A stretch of DNA of 64,000 bases from Paenilisteria newyorkensis (GTDB lineage: Bacteria; Bacillota; Bacilli; Lactobacillales; Listeriaceae): NCBI RefSeq assembly GCF_000766145.1, contig NZ_JNFB01000006.1, forward strand, positions 1-64,000. Reading direction: 5' to 3'. Positions 49,561 through 60,038 of this stretch are shown in pieces. Under the pieces are notes generated by a model that was given only the letters and a program-made list of their open reading frames with translations, was not told where the DNA came from and did no database searches. Both the position numbers and the translations under genes were made by a program. Position 1 is the first letter of the stretch; the number at the start of each line of letters is the position of its first letter.

Positions 49561-49835
49561 CAAAAAAAGACCCATCCCTAGCTTATGCAAGGGACGAGTC
49601 TTTCAACACGTGGTTCCACCCAAGATTCAAGAATTCCGAAAAATTCTACTCTTGTCACAGTTAACGGTGTGATCCGTCTCAAACTACTACTGGGAATACC
49701 CAATTTCGAATGAAAAGTTCAAAGGGGGTCACTTTACTGGCTAATTAGGAGGTTCTCAGCAATGCCTCCTTCTCTGTGAATCAGACGCTAATAAAATGTT
49801 GTCCTTATCAATACTTGTTTCATCATTACCTGTAT
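49561..49835 (-). ncRNA. T-box riboswitch of thrS
   Basis: T-box core GGTGGAACCACG at 49609-49620, followed by a terminator hairpin (AAAGACTCGTCCCT/AGGGATGGGTCTTT then T run) at about 49562-49603. A candidate specifier is ACC (Thr) in AAAGTGACCCCC around 49725-49730, but I am less sure of its place in stem I than for valS. It fills the gap between thrS and dnaI. Confidence 0.9.
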
Positions 49836-49862
49836 TATAAATCGGATTGGACAAAATGGCAA
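49834..49862 (-). promoter_or_regulatory. Sigma-A promoter of thrS
   Basis: TTGCCA at 49857-49862, 17 bp, TATAAT at 49834-49839, just after the dnaI stop and ahead of T-box stem I. Confidence 0.85.
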
Positions 49863-49880
49863 GCTTTAGTACTAAAAAAT

Positions 49881-50813
49881 TTAATAGCGCCTATTTCTGC
49901 CATCCAGTTCTACTTCTTTCGACAAGTAACGAATCCGTTCCATAATTCGGCGGGCCTTCATGCGTTCTTCCGTGCCATTATTCGAAAACATCAAGTGGTT
50001 TTCTAGATGCTCCATACTGTAATTAGACGAGAAAAACGTTGGCAATTCTTCTTGCATCCGGAACTGCAAAATGGCTCCCAGCACTTCATCACGCGTCCAT
50101 GTCGTCATCGATTCCGCGCCAATATCATCTAACATCAAAATATCGGTTTCTTTCGCGAACTGGATTTTTTCACCGACGCTGTTATCCGCTATCGATTGCT
50201 TGATTTCACGCATAAATTCTGGTAGATATACGAGCGTTGTTGAGATTCCTTTTAGCGCCAAATCCTTTGCCATAGCACCAAGTAAATACGATTTTCCCGT
50301 TCCGAAACTGCCGTGAATATAGAGACCTTTTTGCATACCAGTGGCGCCTTTTTCATAGGTGCTTAAAAATTCACCAGCCGCTAAAAATGCCGCACTACGC
50401 GACTCATTATCGATTGAAAAATCATCCAATGTTGCCTCCATCACTTGCTTCGGCATATATAGAGACCGGATGCGTTTTTCTATCGCGCGCTGTCGGTCTG
50501 CCTGAATTTTCTCCTCGGTCGGGTAATATGTGACCGTGATATAGTCGCCGTTCAAACTAAGTCGCGGCGCGTAACCAGGCATCAATGTATCTTCTTTTTG
50601 CTGATACTTCTCGTGCTCCGTCATAAATTCGTAAAGCTTGGATAAGTTCTGATTGATGATTTGTTCGTTTAGCTCTGATTGGTGCTCGTTTAGAAACTGC
50701 TTCACCGGCCCATAAGCAAAAACTTGCTGCTTCAATGTTTCATATTGTTTTTCAAAATCGCGACCTTGGAAGAGCTGACCGAGCGTTCTTTCGATTTTAT
50801 CCATCTTCGTCAC
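49881..50813 (-). CDS. dnaI: Primosomal helicase loader DnaI
   Basis: AAA+ ATPase that loads the replicative helicase. The 310-aa product has an N-terminal helicase-binding domain (about 1-105), Walker A HGSFGTGKSYLLGAM (about 167-181), Walker B ILMLDDIGAE (about 228-237) and sensor regions (FFSSNYSMEHLE). The start overlaps the dnaB stop (ATGA). No terminator is evident before the thrS promoter. Confidence 0.96.
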   Translation of the reverse strand: MTKMDKIERTLGQLFQGRDFEKQYETLKQQVFAYGPVKQFLNEHQSELNEQIINQNLSKLYEFMTEHEKYQQKEDTLMPGYAPRLSLNGDYITVTYYPTEEKIQADRQRAIEKRIRSLYMPKQVMEATLDDFSIDNESRSAAFLAAGEFLSTYEKGATGMQKGLYIHGSFGTGKSYLLGAMAKDLALKGISTTLVYLPEFMREIKQSIADNSVGEKIQFAKETDILMLDDIGAESMTTWTRDEVLGAILQFRMQEELPTFFSSNYSMEHLENHLMFSNNGTEERMKARRIMERIRYLSKEVELDGRNRRY

Positions 50814-52207
50814 CTACCTTCTTTTAAGCGTTTTTTCATCTCTTCAACTTGCTTGTCGAGCGTCGATTTTTCGCGGACAGTCATTTCTTTTTCAACTGGT
50901 TTCACTTCTTCTTTATCAAACCAATCTGGCAAAATTTCTTTGCGTCCTGTTTGATTGAATTTACGGTTGTTATTGCGATAATTGGCCGGCGGTTTCTGCG
51001 TGCCTTCTTCTTGAAGTTTCTTATATTTTTCATGCTCAGCCCAAGCCATTTCCATCGCTTCTTTGGCGGTCTGTACTTTTTTACGTTTCCAGTGAGCTGC
51101 GATGGTCATCATGTAGTTTTTAGAAATTTTACCGTCTAGTCGAAGCAAAACATATTCAATCAATACATTCATGACTGGAATCGGCAAATTCTGTTGCGCC
51201 AAAACTTCATCAATGACTTTAAGGTCGGTCTCTGCAGGCACTGCCCCATCGCTAATATCGACCATCAATTGATATGGCGTCACGTTTTCCAAATAATAAG
51301 CAAGCGCTTCTGTATCCGACGCACCTTCTTGCGGCTGCAGATCTTGTGACGCGACTTTAGGCTCGGTTTTCGCTTTTAATTCCGGCAAGCGGTTATGTTG
51401 CAACTGGTAGCCATCTCGTACAATTTTGCGCAAATAGTCTAGATCTAGCGAACCGTCTGCTTGCACCGATCGATACAAATAATGCACCATATCGAGCTCT
51501 TCCACCGCATAAATCGCGTGCAGTTTCAGAATGCACGCGCGAACTTCTTCCGTCACCGCATTTCGTGATAACATCGTCGGCGATAAACTTTGGAGCATCA
51601 CCGCAAAATCAAATGCTTTGTCATCGAGCGTGACACCTCGCGATACCGCACGCCCAACAGGTTCGCCATTCGCGACCGTACTCACCGGCAATTCGCTCCC
51701 TTGAAACGTCTCAAATACATCCTGAAACGAACGCGTCACCTCATCAAAACCATCTTCTGACATCGGTTCATCGGAAAAAAAGCGGCGCAATCGTTGGTAC
51801 TGTGCGTTTCCAATTTTGCTATATAAATAAATATTCAATAACCCGTCGGAAAAAAACTGCTCAGGAGAAAGCGGTGCTGCCATTTCGTATATGTAATGTC
51901 GGGATTCGCCGGTCGTCTGCACGAAACTCCGCAACAAGCCCAACCCCTCTAGCTTCAATCGTGCTTGGAAAAGGTTCGACAAGCTGATCCCGAGCAAGTT
52001 TAGCAGCTGGGTATGACTATGGCTCTCGGACCAAAGGCGGTTCTCCTCCACCTCTGTGACAAGCGTGTCGTAGAGCGCCAAACATTCTGCTCCCATTAGC
52101 GGCTGATATAAAAAAGTCATGATTTTGCGGTCTTTTTCTGATAAAACACCATTCGCCTTCACTTGATAGCTATCGACCGGCTGTAACTCCATCCAAAATT
52201 CTGCCAC
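50810..52207 (-). CDS. dnaB: Replication initiation/membrane attachment protein DnaB
   Basis: Firmicute primosome protein (not the helicase) that works with DnaD and DnaI at oriC and restart sites. The 465-aa product has an N-terminal winged-helix-like part (about 15-110), the DnaB_2/DnaD C-terminal domain (about 290-395; the KNYMMTIAAHWKRKKVQT stretch near 365-382 in place of the YxxxIxxxW motif) and a charged tail. The start is GTG 52207 with AAAGGTG seven bases upstream. Confidence 0.93.
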   Translation of the reverse strand: MAEFWMELQPVDSYQVKANGVLSEKDRKIMTFLYQPLMGAECLALYDTLVTEVEENRLWSESHSHTQLLNLLGISLSNLFQARLKLEGLGLLRSFVQTTGESRHYIYEMAAPLSPEQFFSDGLLNIYLYSKIGNAQYQRLRRFFSDEPMSEDGFDEVTRSFQDVFETFQGSELPVSTVANGEPVGRAVSRGVTLDDKAFDFAVMLQSLSPTMLSRNAVTEEVRACILKLHAIYAVEELDMVHYLYRSVQADGSLDLDYLRKIVRDGYQLQHNRLPELKAKTEPKVASQDLQPQEGASDTEALAYYLENVTPYQLMVDISDGAVPAETDLKVIDEVLAQQNLPIPVMNVLIEYVLLRLDGKISKNYMMTIAAHWKRKKVQTAKEAMEMAWAEHEKYKKLQEEGTQKPPANYRNNNRKFNQTGRKEILPDWFDKEEVKPVEKEMTVREKSTLDKQVEEMKKRLKEGR

Positions 52208-52228
52208 TCTACTTCACCTTTCTTACTC

Positions 52229-52687
52229 CTATTTTGTCTTATTCATTAAATCTTTTAGTTCTTCCACAAAAACGCTGATATCCTTGAACTGGCGGTAAAC
52301 CGAGGCAAATCGCACATAGGCAACCTCGTCTAAAACCGCCAATTTATCCATTAATTTCTCACCGATCAAATGCGAAGATACTTCACTTTCACCGATGCTT
52401 CGTAGCTCGCGTTCGACTGCGTTCACGACGTCTTCCAATTGTTCCACGGAGACCGGCCGCTTTTCACAAGCACGAATGAGGCCGCGCAATATTTTCTCTC
52501 TGGCAAACTCTTCACGAACACCGTCTTTTTTGACGACGATAAGCGGGCTTTCTTCTACTTTTTCGAATGTGGTGAAGCGAAAGCCGCACGTTTCACATTC
52601 TCTGCGACGTCGAATGGAATTGCCATCATCCGCCGGTCTTGAATCCACAACGCGTGAGCTATTGCCTTTACAAGATGGACATTTCAT
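52229..52687 (-). CDS. nrdR: Transcriptional repressor NrdR
   Basis: Zinc/ATP-cone repressor of ribonucleotide reductase genes. The 152-aa product has the zinc ribbon CPSC...[12 protein letters not shown] (about 3-45), the RRRREC arginine cluster and an ATP-cone (about 48-135; [16 protein letters not shown]). ATG 52687 has GGAG nine bases upstream; the ATG two codons earlier is too close. First gene of nrdR-dnaB-dnaI. Confidence 0.96.
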   Translation of the reverse strand: MKCPSCKGNSSRVVDSRPADDGNSIRRRRECETCGFRFTTFEKVEESPLIVVKKDGVREEFAREKILRGLIRACEKRPVSVEQLEDVVNAVERELRSIGESEVSSHLIGEKLMDKLAVLDEVAYVRFASVYRQFKDISVFVEELKDLMNKTK

Positions 52688-52751
52688 TGTCATCCACTCC
52701 TATTTTATGTGATTCCTTTTCCCTAGTATACCACGACTCCCACCAAAGCTT

Positions 52752-53348
52752 CTACTTTGAAAAGGTGCGGACTAGCGCGCTTACTTGTTGTTCTGTTTCG
52801 GCTAAACTCTGTGAATTATCAATCACAATATCTGCCTGTTTTATTTTTTCAGCTAGCGGTAATTGGCTGGCGATTCTAGCTTGTGCCTCGCTTTTCCCTA
52901 AATTATTCCGCTTCATCAAACGCTCTAATTGCGTCTTTTCATCCACAAAAACAACGACAATCGTATCTACCATTTCTTGCAGCTTACTCTCTATCAAAAG
53001 TGGAATATCAAAAACGATAATATCATGTCCAGCGGCTATCCATCGATCCCGTTCAGCCAACATCCAGCGCCTTACAAGCGGGTGCACAATCGCGTTTAAA
53101 ACTTCCCGCTTCTCACTATCGTGAAAAATAATGCTACCCAACTTCTGCCGATCAAGCTCCCCGTTCTCTTGAAAAACCTCCGCGCCAAAAGTGGCTCTGA
53201 TTTGCTTCGCGCCTTCCGTCCCAGCCTCGACAACTTTTCGAGCAGCGATATCCGCGTCAACAATTGGAAAACCAGCTTCATGAAGCATCTGACTAACCGT
53301 GCTTTTCCCGCTTGCAATTCCGCCTGTTAATCCAATAATATAAGCCAT
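52752..53348 (-). CDS. coaE: Dephospho-CoA kinase
   Basis: Last step of coenzyme A synthesis. The 198-aa product has the P-loop GLTGGIASGKST (about 6-17), DADIAARKVVE (about 32-42), the FDIPLLIES motif (about 105-113) and the lid RNNLGKSEAQARI (about 140-152). The ATG at 53348 follows AGGTG by seven bases; a GTG at 53357, abutting the mutM stop, is less likely. Confidence 0.95.
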   Translation of the reverse strand: MAYIIGLTGGIASGKSTVSQMLHEAGFPIVDADIAARKVVEAGTEGAKQIRATFGAEVFQENGELDRQKLGSIIFHDSEKREVLNAIVHPLVRRWMLAERDRWIAAGHDIIVFDIPLLIESKLQEMVDTIVVVFVDEKTQLERLMKRNNLGKSEAQARIASQLPLAEKIKQADIVIDNSQSLAETEQQVSALVRTFSK

Positions 53349-53357
53349 CCGCGTCAC

Positions 53358-54179
53358 CTATTTCTGACATTTCGGGCAAAAATGCGTGCCCCTGCCATTC
53401 AGTTTGATTTTCACAATTGGCGTGCCACAAACCGGACACGGATTGTCTTTTTCGCCGTAGACTTGCAGTTTATCTTGATAACCGCCAATCTTTCCTTGTG
53501 AGTTCACATACGTACGAATGGTGGAACCTCCGAGTGCGACTGCTTCTGCCATGATTGACCTAGTACTCTCATAAAGTCGCGTGATTTCAGCTGGCGTTAA
53601 TGTGTTCGCCGGTCTTTCCGGAAGTACCCGCGCCTGAAAACAAACCTCATCCGCGTAAATATTTCCGATACCCGCAACAAGACTTTGATCCAGCAAAACG
53701 GTTTTGACGGCGCGACCTGATTTCATTAGTTTCATCGCAAAAGCGCTCTTTTCAAACGTGTCGGAAAGCGGTTCTGGTCCGAGTTTTTGGATAGATTTGG
53801 TGAGTCCTTCTTGCCCTTTTAATACGAGTTCCATCGTGCCAAACTTCCGGACATCAAGGTAGCGTAGTTCTGTGTTATCCGTGAAGTGGAACGTGACGTG
53901 TGTGTGCTTGTCCACTGGATCTGTCGCATTATTGAGACGGTACTTGCCCTCCATGCGCAAATGCGATAAAAGCGTGCCATCCGTTGTGTCGATTAGCAGA
54001 AACTTGCCGCGACGGCGAACGGCTTCGATTTTTTGCCCGATCATATTCCCAACAAATTGTTCTGCTGGCATGCCGACGATCATCTTTGGAACGCCGACGA
54101 TAACTTGATCGATTTCTTTTCCTATAACAAGTTCGGCGAGTGTTGCCCGAACGTTTTCTACTTCTGGTAATTCTGGCAT
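53358..54179 (-). CDS. mutM: Formamidopyrimidine-DNA glycosylase
   Basis: Excises 8-oxoguanine and formamidopyrimidines. The 273-aa product has the catalytic N-terminus PELPEVENVRATL (Pro-2 nucleophile), Lys-57-type RRRGKFLL, the helix-two-turn-helix region DQSLVAGIGNIYADEVCF (about 160-177) and the C-terminal zinc finger CPVC...CPKC (about 245-272). It lies 21 bases downstream of polA. Confidence 0.97.
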   Translation of the reverse strand: MPELPEVENVRATLAELVIGKEIDQVIVGVPKMIVGMPAEQFVGNMIGQKIEAVRRRGKFLLIDTTDGTLLSHLRMEGKYRLNNATDPVDKHTHVTFHFTDNTELRYLDVRKFGTMELVLKGQEGLTKSIQKLGPEPLSDTFEKSAFAMKLMKSGRAVKTVLLDQSLVAGIGNIYADEVCFQARVLPERPANTLTPAEITRLYESTRSIMAEAVALGGSTIRTYVNSQGKIGGYQDKLQVYGEKDNPCPVCGTPIVKIKLNGRGTHFCPKCQK

Positions 54180-54200
54180 GATTTTAACCCCTTACTTCTG

Positions 54201-56828
54201 TTATTTCGCGTCGTACCACGTGTCTCCGAAAGAACTATCGACTTTGAGTGGGACAGAAAGCGCGACGGCATTCTCCATCACATCGGGAACGATTTCTTCG
54301 AGTTTCGCGATTTCGCTTTCTGGTGCTTCAAAAATGAGCTCATCGTGCACTTGGAGTAGCAAACGTGCTTCGAGTTTCTCCGAGATAAGACGGTCATTCA
54401 TGAGAATCATCGCTTTTTTGATAATATCCGCGGCACTTCCTTGAATCGGTGTATTCATCGCGGTTCTTTCGGCAAATCCACGAACGTTGAAGTTGCGACT
54501 CGTGATTTCAGGAATATAACGGCGACGATGCAAAATCGTTTCAACATAGCCTTTTTCCTTCGCAGAACGCACAATTTCTTCCATGTACTCTTTTACGCCA
54601 GGATAACTCGCAAAATAACGATCGATAAAATCCCGTGCTTCTTTCCGCGTAATACCTAGATTCTGCGATAAACCGTAATCACTAATGCCATATACGATAC
54701 CAAAATTGACGGCTTTTGCTTGGCGGCGCATCAACGAATCGACTTCTTCCTGCTCCACGTGGAAAACGTCCATCGCAGTTTTTGTATGGATATCATAGTC
54801 GTGTTTGAAGGCGTATTGTAGGTTCTCATCTTCTGAAATATGCGCCAAAACGCGTAGTTCGACTTGTGAGTAATCCGCAGAAAAAATCTTCCAACCTGGT
54901 TCAGATGGGACAAAGACTTGACGAATTTTGCGGCCTTCTTCCAAACGAATCGGGATATTTTGCAGGTTCGGGTCAACAGAGCTCAAACGGCCTGTTTGCG
55001 CCAATGTCTGGTTAAAACGCGTGTATACTTTTTGCGTATCTTGATGTGTCACTTTTAGCAAGCCTTCGATGTAGGTTGATTGGAGTTTGCCAAGTTGACG
55101 GTACATCAGGATGCTTTCAATGATTGGATGCGATCCTGCCAGTTTTTCAAGGACGTCGGCGGATGTGGAATAGCCTGTTTTCGTTTTCTTTTCTGCTGGG
55201 AGCCCTAGATTTTCGAACAGGATAACGCCTAATTGTTTCGGCGAATTGATGTTGAATTCAGATCCTGCATACTCATGAATCGTTTTTTCGAGTTCGCTTA
55301 ATCGGCCTGCCAACTCAACTTTCATATCTTCTAGACGCGCCGTGTCCACTTTGACGCCGTACATTTCTATTTTCGCTAAAACCTTGGATAGCGGTAATTC
55401 GAGGTCTTCAAATAAGCCTAACTGCTCATTATTTTCGAGTTCCGTACGCATTTTTTTCTCTAATTCGGAAACGGCGACAACTTTACGCGCCAGATGTTCC
55501 GCAACAATGGCTTCTTCTGGAATCGCGCGTTTTGCCCCTTTTCCGTACACCAATTCATCCGTTTTCACCGCGTCGAAATCGTGACTCACTGCAACACTCG
55601 CAAAATCACCAATCGTGTCGGATGGGTTGAGTAAATAAGAAGCGAGCATAATATCGAATTCGATACCGTCGACCGCAATATCAAATTTGGAAAGCCCGAC
55701 AATCGTTTTCTTCGCATCGTATACGACTTTTTCTTTTTTCGGATCTTCCAGCCACGTTTTCAATGCTGGAGACTTTGTGAGCGCATCCGCATTTGCGAAA
55801 AATGTACCCGCTTCCGAATGAAACGCAATCCCAATAAACGGTGCCGTATGGTAGTTGTCATTATCCAATTCGACATAAATCGCGGTTTTGTCGCTCAGAT
55901 GTTCCGCCGTAATCTCATCTACTATTTCAAACGAGAGGCTCTCCATTTCTTTCTCCGGTTCGCTCGATTCCCCCTGTATATTTTTCAAAAGTGTCGCAAA
56001 ACCAAGTTCTTTCAGTAACGGCACCACTTTTTCCGTATCGTAGCCAGTATATTTCAGATCCGCGACTTTAATTTCTAGTGGCGAATCCGTGTTGATTGTC
56101 GCCAATTCTTTACTCATTACGGCTGATTCTTTATTATCCATTACTTTTTCTTGTAGCTTTTTACCCGAAATTTGATCGGCATTGGCTAGTACTTCTTCTA
56201 CCGTGCCAAATTGATGTAGTAATTTTAATGCCGTTTTCTCGCCGACGCCAGGAATTCCAGGAATATTATCGGAAGCATCGCCCATTAAGCCTTTCATATC
56301 AATGATTTGCTCCGGCATAAGATCATATTTTTCTTTCAAACTCGCCGGTGTATTTTGCTCCATATCCGTGATGCCTTTTTTCGTAATATACACCGTTGTT
56401 TTATCGCTCGCGAGCTGCGTTAAATCGCGATCCCCCGTAATCACAACGACCTCTAGCCCGTCTTTTTCAGCGTGTTTCGTAATCGTTCCAATAATGTCAT
56501 CCGCCTCATAATTCGGCAGTTCATAGCGCGGAATCGAATACGCATCCAGCAACTCGCGAATAAACGGAAACTGCTCAGACAGCTCACTTGGCGTCTTCTG
56601 GCGTCCACCTTTGTACTCTTTATACTGACTATGCCGAAAAGTCGTTTTCCCCGCATCAAAAGCCACCAACACATGGTCCGGCTGCTCTTTTTCCAACACA
56701 TTCATAATCATCATCGCAAAACCATACACCGCGTTCGTGTACACGCCCTTATCATTGCTCAAAAGCGGCAACGCGTAAAAAGCACGATTCGCGATACTAT
56801 TTCCATCAATTAGTACAAGTTTATTCAC
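54201..56828 (-). CDS. polA: DNA polymerase I
   Basis: Repair and Okazaki-fragment polymerase. The 875-aa product has a 5' nuclease domain (about 1-290; LIDGNSIANRAFYALP, YEADDIIGT, GDRDLTQL), a 3'-5' exonuclease-like domain (about 310-465) in which the acidic DxE motif is not recognisable (YVELDND instead), and the polymerase domain with motif A DYSQVELRVLAH (about 652-663), motif B RRQAKAVNFGIVYG and motif C QVHDELIFE (about 828-836). So polymerase plus 5' nuclease, probably no proofreading, as in other Bacilli. Confidence 0.97.
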   Translation of the reverse strand: MNKLVLIDGNSIANRAFYALPLLSNDKGVYTNAVYGFAMMIMNVLEKEQPDHVLVAFDAGKTTFRHSQYKEYKGGRQKTPSELSEQFPFIRELLDAYSIPRYELPNYEADDIIGTITKHAEKDGLEVVVITGDRDLTQLASDKTTVYITKKGITDMEQNTPASLKEKYDLMPEQIIDMKGLMGDASDNIPGIPGVGEKTALKLLHQFGTVEEVLANADQISGKKLQEKVMDNKESAVMSKELATINTDSPLEIKVADLKYTGYDTEKVVPLLKELGFATLLKNIQGESSEPEKEMESLSFEIVDEITAEHLSDKTAIYVELDNDNYHTAPFIGIAFHSEAGTFFANADALTKSPALKTWLEDPKKEKVVYDAKKTIVGLSKFDIAVDGIEFDIMLASYLLNPSDTIGDFASVAVSHDFDAVKTDELVYGKGAKRAIPEEAIVAEHLARKVVAVSELEKKMRTELENNEQLGLFEDLELPLSKVLAKIEMYGVKVDTARLEDMKVELAGRLSELEKTIHEYAGSEFNINSPKQLGVILFENLGLPAEKKTKTGYSTSADVLEKLAGSHPIIESILMYRQLGKLQSTYIEGLLKVTHQDTQKVYTRFNQTLAQTGRLSSVDPNLQNIPIRLEEGRKIRQVFVPSEPGWKIFSADYSQVELRVLAHISEDENLQYAFKHDYDIHTKTAMDVFHVEQEEVDSLMRRQAKAVNFGIVYGISDYGLSQNLGITRKEARDFIDRYFASYPGVKEYMEEIVRSAKEKGYVETILHRRRYIPEITSRNFNVRGFAERTAMNTPIQGSAADIIKKAMILMNDRLISEKLEARLLLQVHDELIFEAPESEIAKLEEIVPDVMENAVALSVPLKVDSSFGDTWYDAK

Positions 56829-56866
56829 AGGGATTCCTCCTCAAAATTTAGCGCTCATTATGTCCA

Positions 56867-56875
56867 TTTTAACAT
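56867..56875 (-). promoter_or_regulatory. Possible extended -10 promoter of polA
   Basis: TGTTAAAAT on the minus strand, 39 bases before the polA start and downstream of the icd terminator. The -35 is not clear. Confidence 0.45.
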
Positions 56876-56909
56876 AGAAACACTGAATGCGCCTTTATTC
56901 AGGCACACA

Positions 56910-56965
56910 AAAAAACCATGTTTTGAAACAAGAGCCACACGTTCTCTCTCACTTCAAAACACGGT
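56910..56965 (-). terminator. Terminator after icd
   Basis: ACCGTGTTTTGAA/TTCAAAACATGGT stem followed by TTTTTTTG on the minus strand. Confidence 0.88.
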
Positions 56966-56977
56966 ATCCTTTATCGC

Positions 56978-58246
56978 TTAAAAATTACGAATCAACGCAT
57001 CTGCAAACTCGGAACATTTCACTTCTGTCGCGCCGTCCATCAAACGTGCGAAGTCGTAAGTAACCGTTTTGTCAGCGATTGTTTTTTCCATCGATTTAAT
57101 AATCAAAGTCGCCGCCTCGCCCCATCCGATATGCTCGAGTAGCAACGTCCCAGAAAGGATAACCGAGGATGGATTCACTTTGTCAAGGTTTGCGTATTTC
57201 GGAGCCGTACCATGCGTCGCCTCAAAAATCGCATGTCCCGTCAAATAGTTAATATTCGCACCAGGCGCGATACCAATGCCGCCAACTTGAGCCGCGAGCG
57301 CATCAGAAATATAATCCCCATTCAAGTTCATCGTCGCCACAACATCAAATTCCGCTGGACGTGTCAAAATTTGTTGTAAGAATATATCCGCAATCGAATC
57401 TTTGACTAAGATTTTACCTGCCGCGAGTGCCGCGTCTTGCTTCGCATTAGCCGCGTCCACACCTTCTGCTTCCACGATACGGTCATATTCAGACCAAGTG
57501 AAGACTTTATCGCCAAATTCGCGTTCTGCAAGGTCATAGCCCCACGTTTTGAACGCGCCTTCTGTGAACTTCATAATGTTTCCTTTATGCACAAGCGTCA
57601 ATGATTTGCGGTTTTCTCTAATCGCATACTCAATCGCCGCGCGAACTAAGCGCTCTGTGCCTTCTTTTGAAACAGGTTTCACGCCAATTCCTGATGTTTC
57701 AGGGAAACGGATTTTATTCACGCCAAATTCATCGCGCAAGAAAGCAATCAATTTCTTCGCTTCATCGCTGCCTTCTTTAAACTCAATCCCAGCATAAATA
57801 TCTTCCGTATTCTCCCGGAAAATAACCATATCTGTATCCTCAGGACGCTTCACCGGAGATGGAACCCCTGTAAAATAGCGAACCGGACGCAGGCATACGT
57901 ATAGATCTAATTCTTGACGTAGCGCCACGTTTAGCGAACGAATTCCACCCCCAATTGGCGTTGTAAGTGGTCCTTTAATCGCGATTAAATATTCATCGAT
58001 TGTATCGAGTGTTGCTTGCGGTAACCATTCGCCCGTTTGATTGAACGCCTTTTCTCCCGCTAAAACTTCTTTCCAATCGATTTGCTTCTCGCCGTTATAT
58101 GCTTTTTCAACAGCCGCATCAAGTACGCGCTTAGCGGCACGCCAAATGTCTGGACCTGTGCCATCGCCTTCGATAAACGGAATTACTGGATTATTTGGCG
58201 TTTTTAAAACACCGTCTACTACTTGAATTTTTTCACCTTGTGTCAA
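56978..58246 (-). CDS. icd: Isocitrate dehydrogenase (NADP-type)
   Basis: Converts isocitrate to 2-oxoglutarate. The 422-aa product has [13 protein letters not shown] (about 22-34), the substrate-binding Ser/Arg segment [17 protein letters not shown] in two parts (about 108-124), the Lys-230-type [13 protein letters not shown] region, and [16 protein letters not shown] (about 300-315). TTG 58246 preceded by GGGGG eight bases away gives the family N-terminus; the frame open further upstream has no ribosome site. It follows citZ by 22 bases. In Listeria the TCA cycle is split, so citZ-icd mainly supplies glutamate. Confidence 0.95.
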   Translation of the reverse strand: MTQGEKIQVVDGVLKTPNNPVIPFIEGDGTGPDIWRAAKRVLDAAVEKAYNGEKQIDWKEVLAGEKAFNQTGEWLPQATLDTIDEYLIAIKGPLTTPIGGGIRSLNVALRQELDLYVCLRPVRYFTGVPSPVKRPEDTDMVIFRENTEDIYAGIEFKEGSDEAKKLIAFLRDEFGVNKIRFPETSGIGVKPVSKEGTERLVRAAIEYAIRENRKSLTLVHKGNIMKFTEGAFKTWGYDLAEREFGDKVFTWSEYDRIVEAEGVDAANAKQDAALAAGKILVKDSIADIFLQQILTRPAEFDVVATMNLNGDYISDALAAQVGGIGIAPGANINYLTGHAIFEATHGTAPKYANLDKVNPSSVILSGTLLLEHIGWGEAATLIIKSMEKTIADKTVTYDFARLMDGATEVKCSEFADALIRNF

Positions 58247-58268
58247 ATGAATTTCCCCCTCGCAAATT

Positions 58269-59390
58269 TTAGTCCCGTTCTGTGACAGGAATATAGTCTC
58301 TTGAATCTGGCCCCACGTAAATAGCACGCGGACGAATCAAGCGGTTATCACGGTATTGTTCAAAGATATGCGCCAACCAACCCGATACGCGACTCATCGC
58401 AAAAACAAGCGTAAACAAGTCGTGATCAATGTGAAGCGCGTGATAAACAGACGCCGAGTAAAAATCGACATTTGGTTTCAAGTGTTTGAATTCCCAGACT
58501 GCCTCTTCTACTTCCGCCGAAATATCGTAATATTCCGGTTCGCCTTTTTTCTCTGTAAGTTTGCGAGCCATCTCTTTCAAATGCATCGCACGTGGGTCTC
58601 CACCTTGATAAACGCGGTGCCCGAAGCCCATAATTTTCTCTTTGTTATCTATCTTATTTTGGATATATTCACGCGCATTGCCTTTTTCCTTGATTTCTTC
58701 AATCATGTCAATCACTCGCTCATTCGCACCACCATGAAGCGGTCCTTTAAGCGCGCCAATTGCAGCGGTTACTCCCGAATAAACATCGGATAATGTTGCC
58801 ACACAAACACGCGCAGTAAACGTAGATGCGTTGAATTCATGATCCGCGTGTAGCACCAGCGCTTTATTCATCGCTTCGACTTCCAAATAAGTCGCATCTT
58901 CGCCAGTCAACATGTATAAAAAGTTCGCTGCCATACTCAAATCATTGCGCGGTGGAATCGGATCCAAACCACGACGAATCCGTGAAAATGCTGCCACAAT
59001 CGTCGGCATCTTCGCTTGTAAACGAATCCCTTTGCGGTAAACAGCTTCCCCATCATCCATCTCCGCTTCCGTATCAAAAACGCCGAGCATCGAAACCGTG
59101 GTCCGCAAAACGCTCATCGGATGTAATTTTTGGTGATGTTGCAAACGCAAACTTGTAATAATCGTCTCAGAAACTGCCATATTTTCACGAATTTCGCCCG
59201 TAAATTTCGCCAAATCTTCCGCATTTGGCAGGCGTAAATGCCAAAGTAAATAAATAACCTCTTCAAATGTCGCGTTACTCTCCATCAGATCATCAATGCC
59301 ATAACCAACATACGTCAGCATGTCATCTAAAATAGAACTAATCGACGTCTCCGCAACATATACATTCTCCAAACCTTTTGAAACCGTCAT
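58269..59390 (-). CDS. citZ: Citrate synthase
   Basis: Condenses acetyl-CoA and oxaloacetate. The 373-aa type II-like Gram-positive enzyme has catalytic His residues in [12 protein letters not shown] (about 185-196) and [14 protein letters not shown] (about 260-273), and the Asp in [13 protein letters not shown] (about 311-323). ATG 59390 follows GGGGG; the 12-residue longer frame is not supported. Confidence 0.97.
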   Translation of the reverse strand: MTVSKGLENVYVAETSISSILDDMLTYVGYGIDDLMESNATFEEVIYLLWHLRLPNAEDLAKFTGEIRENMAVSETIITSLRLQHHQKLHPMSVLRTTVSMLGVFDTEAEMDDGEAVYRKGIRLQAKMPTIVAAFSRIRRGLDPIPPRNDLSMAANFLYMLTGEDATYLEVEAMNKALVLHADHEFNASTFTARVCVATLSDVYSGVTAAIGALKGPLHGGANERVIDMIEEIKEKGNAREYIQNKIDNKEKIMGFGHRVYQGGDPRAMHLKEMARKLTEKKGEPEYYDISAEVEEAVWEFKHLKPNVDFYSASVYHALHIDHDLFTLVFAMSRVSGWLAHIFEQYRDNRLIRPRAIYVGPDSRDYIPVTERD

Positions 59391-59453
59391 TATTTTTCCC
59401 CCTAACAATATAAAATTTAGCGTCACCTGCTATGTAGTTGTCTTTTTGTTCAT

Positions 59454-59915
59454 TCATTTGAATAGAGCGACACCTTGCATGAGCACATAGGCGATTCCTG
59501 CTGCAATGACCGGCCCAGCCGCAACTCCGCGAAATAGTACCACCGCTAGAATCGTGCCAAAAACAAGTGATACTGTCACTTGTGGGTCTACCGCCATGTA
59601 GCCGACACCTTTTTTTGCCAAAATAGAAACAGCAATTCCCGCCAGCAAGCCAATCCAACCAGCCGCCGATTTAAAGGAATCGATTAAGTCTTTAAAACCA
59701 ATTTGTCCCGTCGCAATTGGAATCAGGATAGCAACTGTAATAACTGTTACTCCCCAATTGATTCCTCGTGATTGTATCGTTTCCATAATTCTGCCATCCA
59801 CATGGAAAAGTTTCAGCAAGATTACAACGGCAACCGCAATGATTAACGAGTTATTTTTTGCTAGTAATCCAAGTCCGAGAAATAAGAGTAAAAATAGCAT
59901 ACTTTCTGTAAACAA
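59454..59915 (-). CDS. UPF0756 membrane protein (DUF441)
   Basis: 153-aa membrane protein with four to five helices and conserved Gly-rich stretches (GVGYMAVDPQVTVSLVFGTI; AAGPVIAAGIAYVL). Family function is unknown. TTG at 59915 gives MFTESMLFLLL, the form I remember for Listeria; a TTG three codons earlier (59924) cannot be excluded. It has its own TATAAT promoter and leads into citZ 63 bases later. Confidence 0.9.
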   Translation of the reverse strand: MFTESMLFLLLFLGLGLLAKNNSLIIAVAVVILLKLFHVDGRIMETIQSRGINWGVTVITVAILIPIATGQIGFKDLIDSFKSAAGWIGLLAGIAVSILAKKGVGYMAVDPQVTVSLVFGTILAVVLFRGVAAGPVIAAGIAYVLMQGVALFK

Positions 59916-59958
59916 GAAGAACAAACCTTTCCTTCTGAGAAAACGTCAGATTAGTTGT

Positions 59959-59967
59959 ATTATAACA
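59959..59967 (-). promoter_or_regulatory. Extended -10 promoter of UPF0756-citZ-icd
   Basis: TGTTATAAT on the minus strand matches TGnTATAAT; TTTACA lies 19 bp upstream as a loose -35. Confidence 0.6.
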
Positions 59968-60038
59968 CATCTACACCCCTTGATGTAAAGCGATACTTAT
60001 TGTATATCTGAAAATAGATAAGAAAAGCCAATGACCTA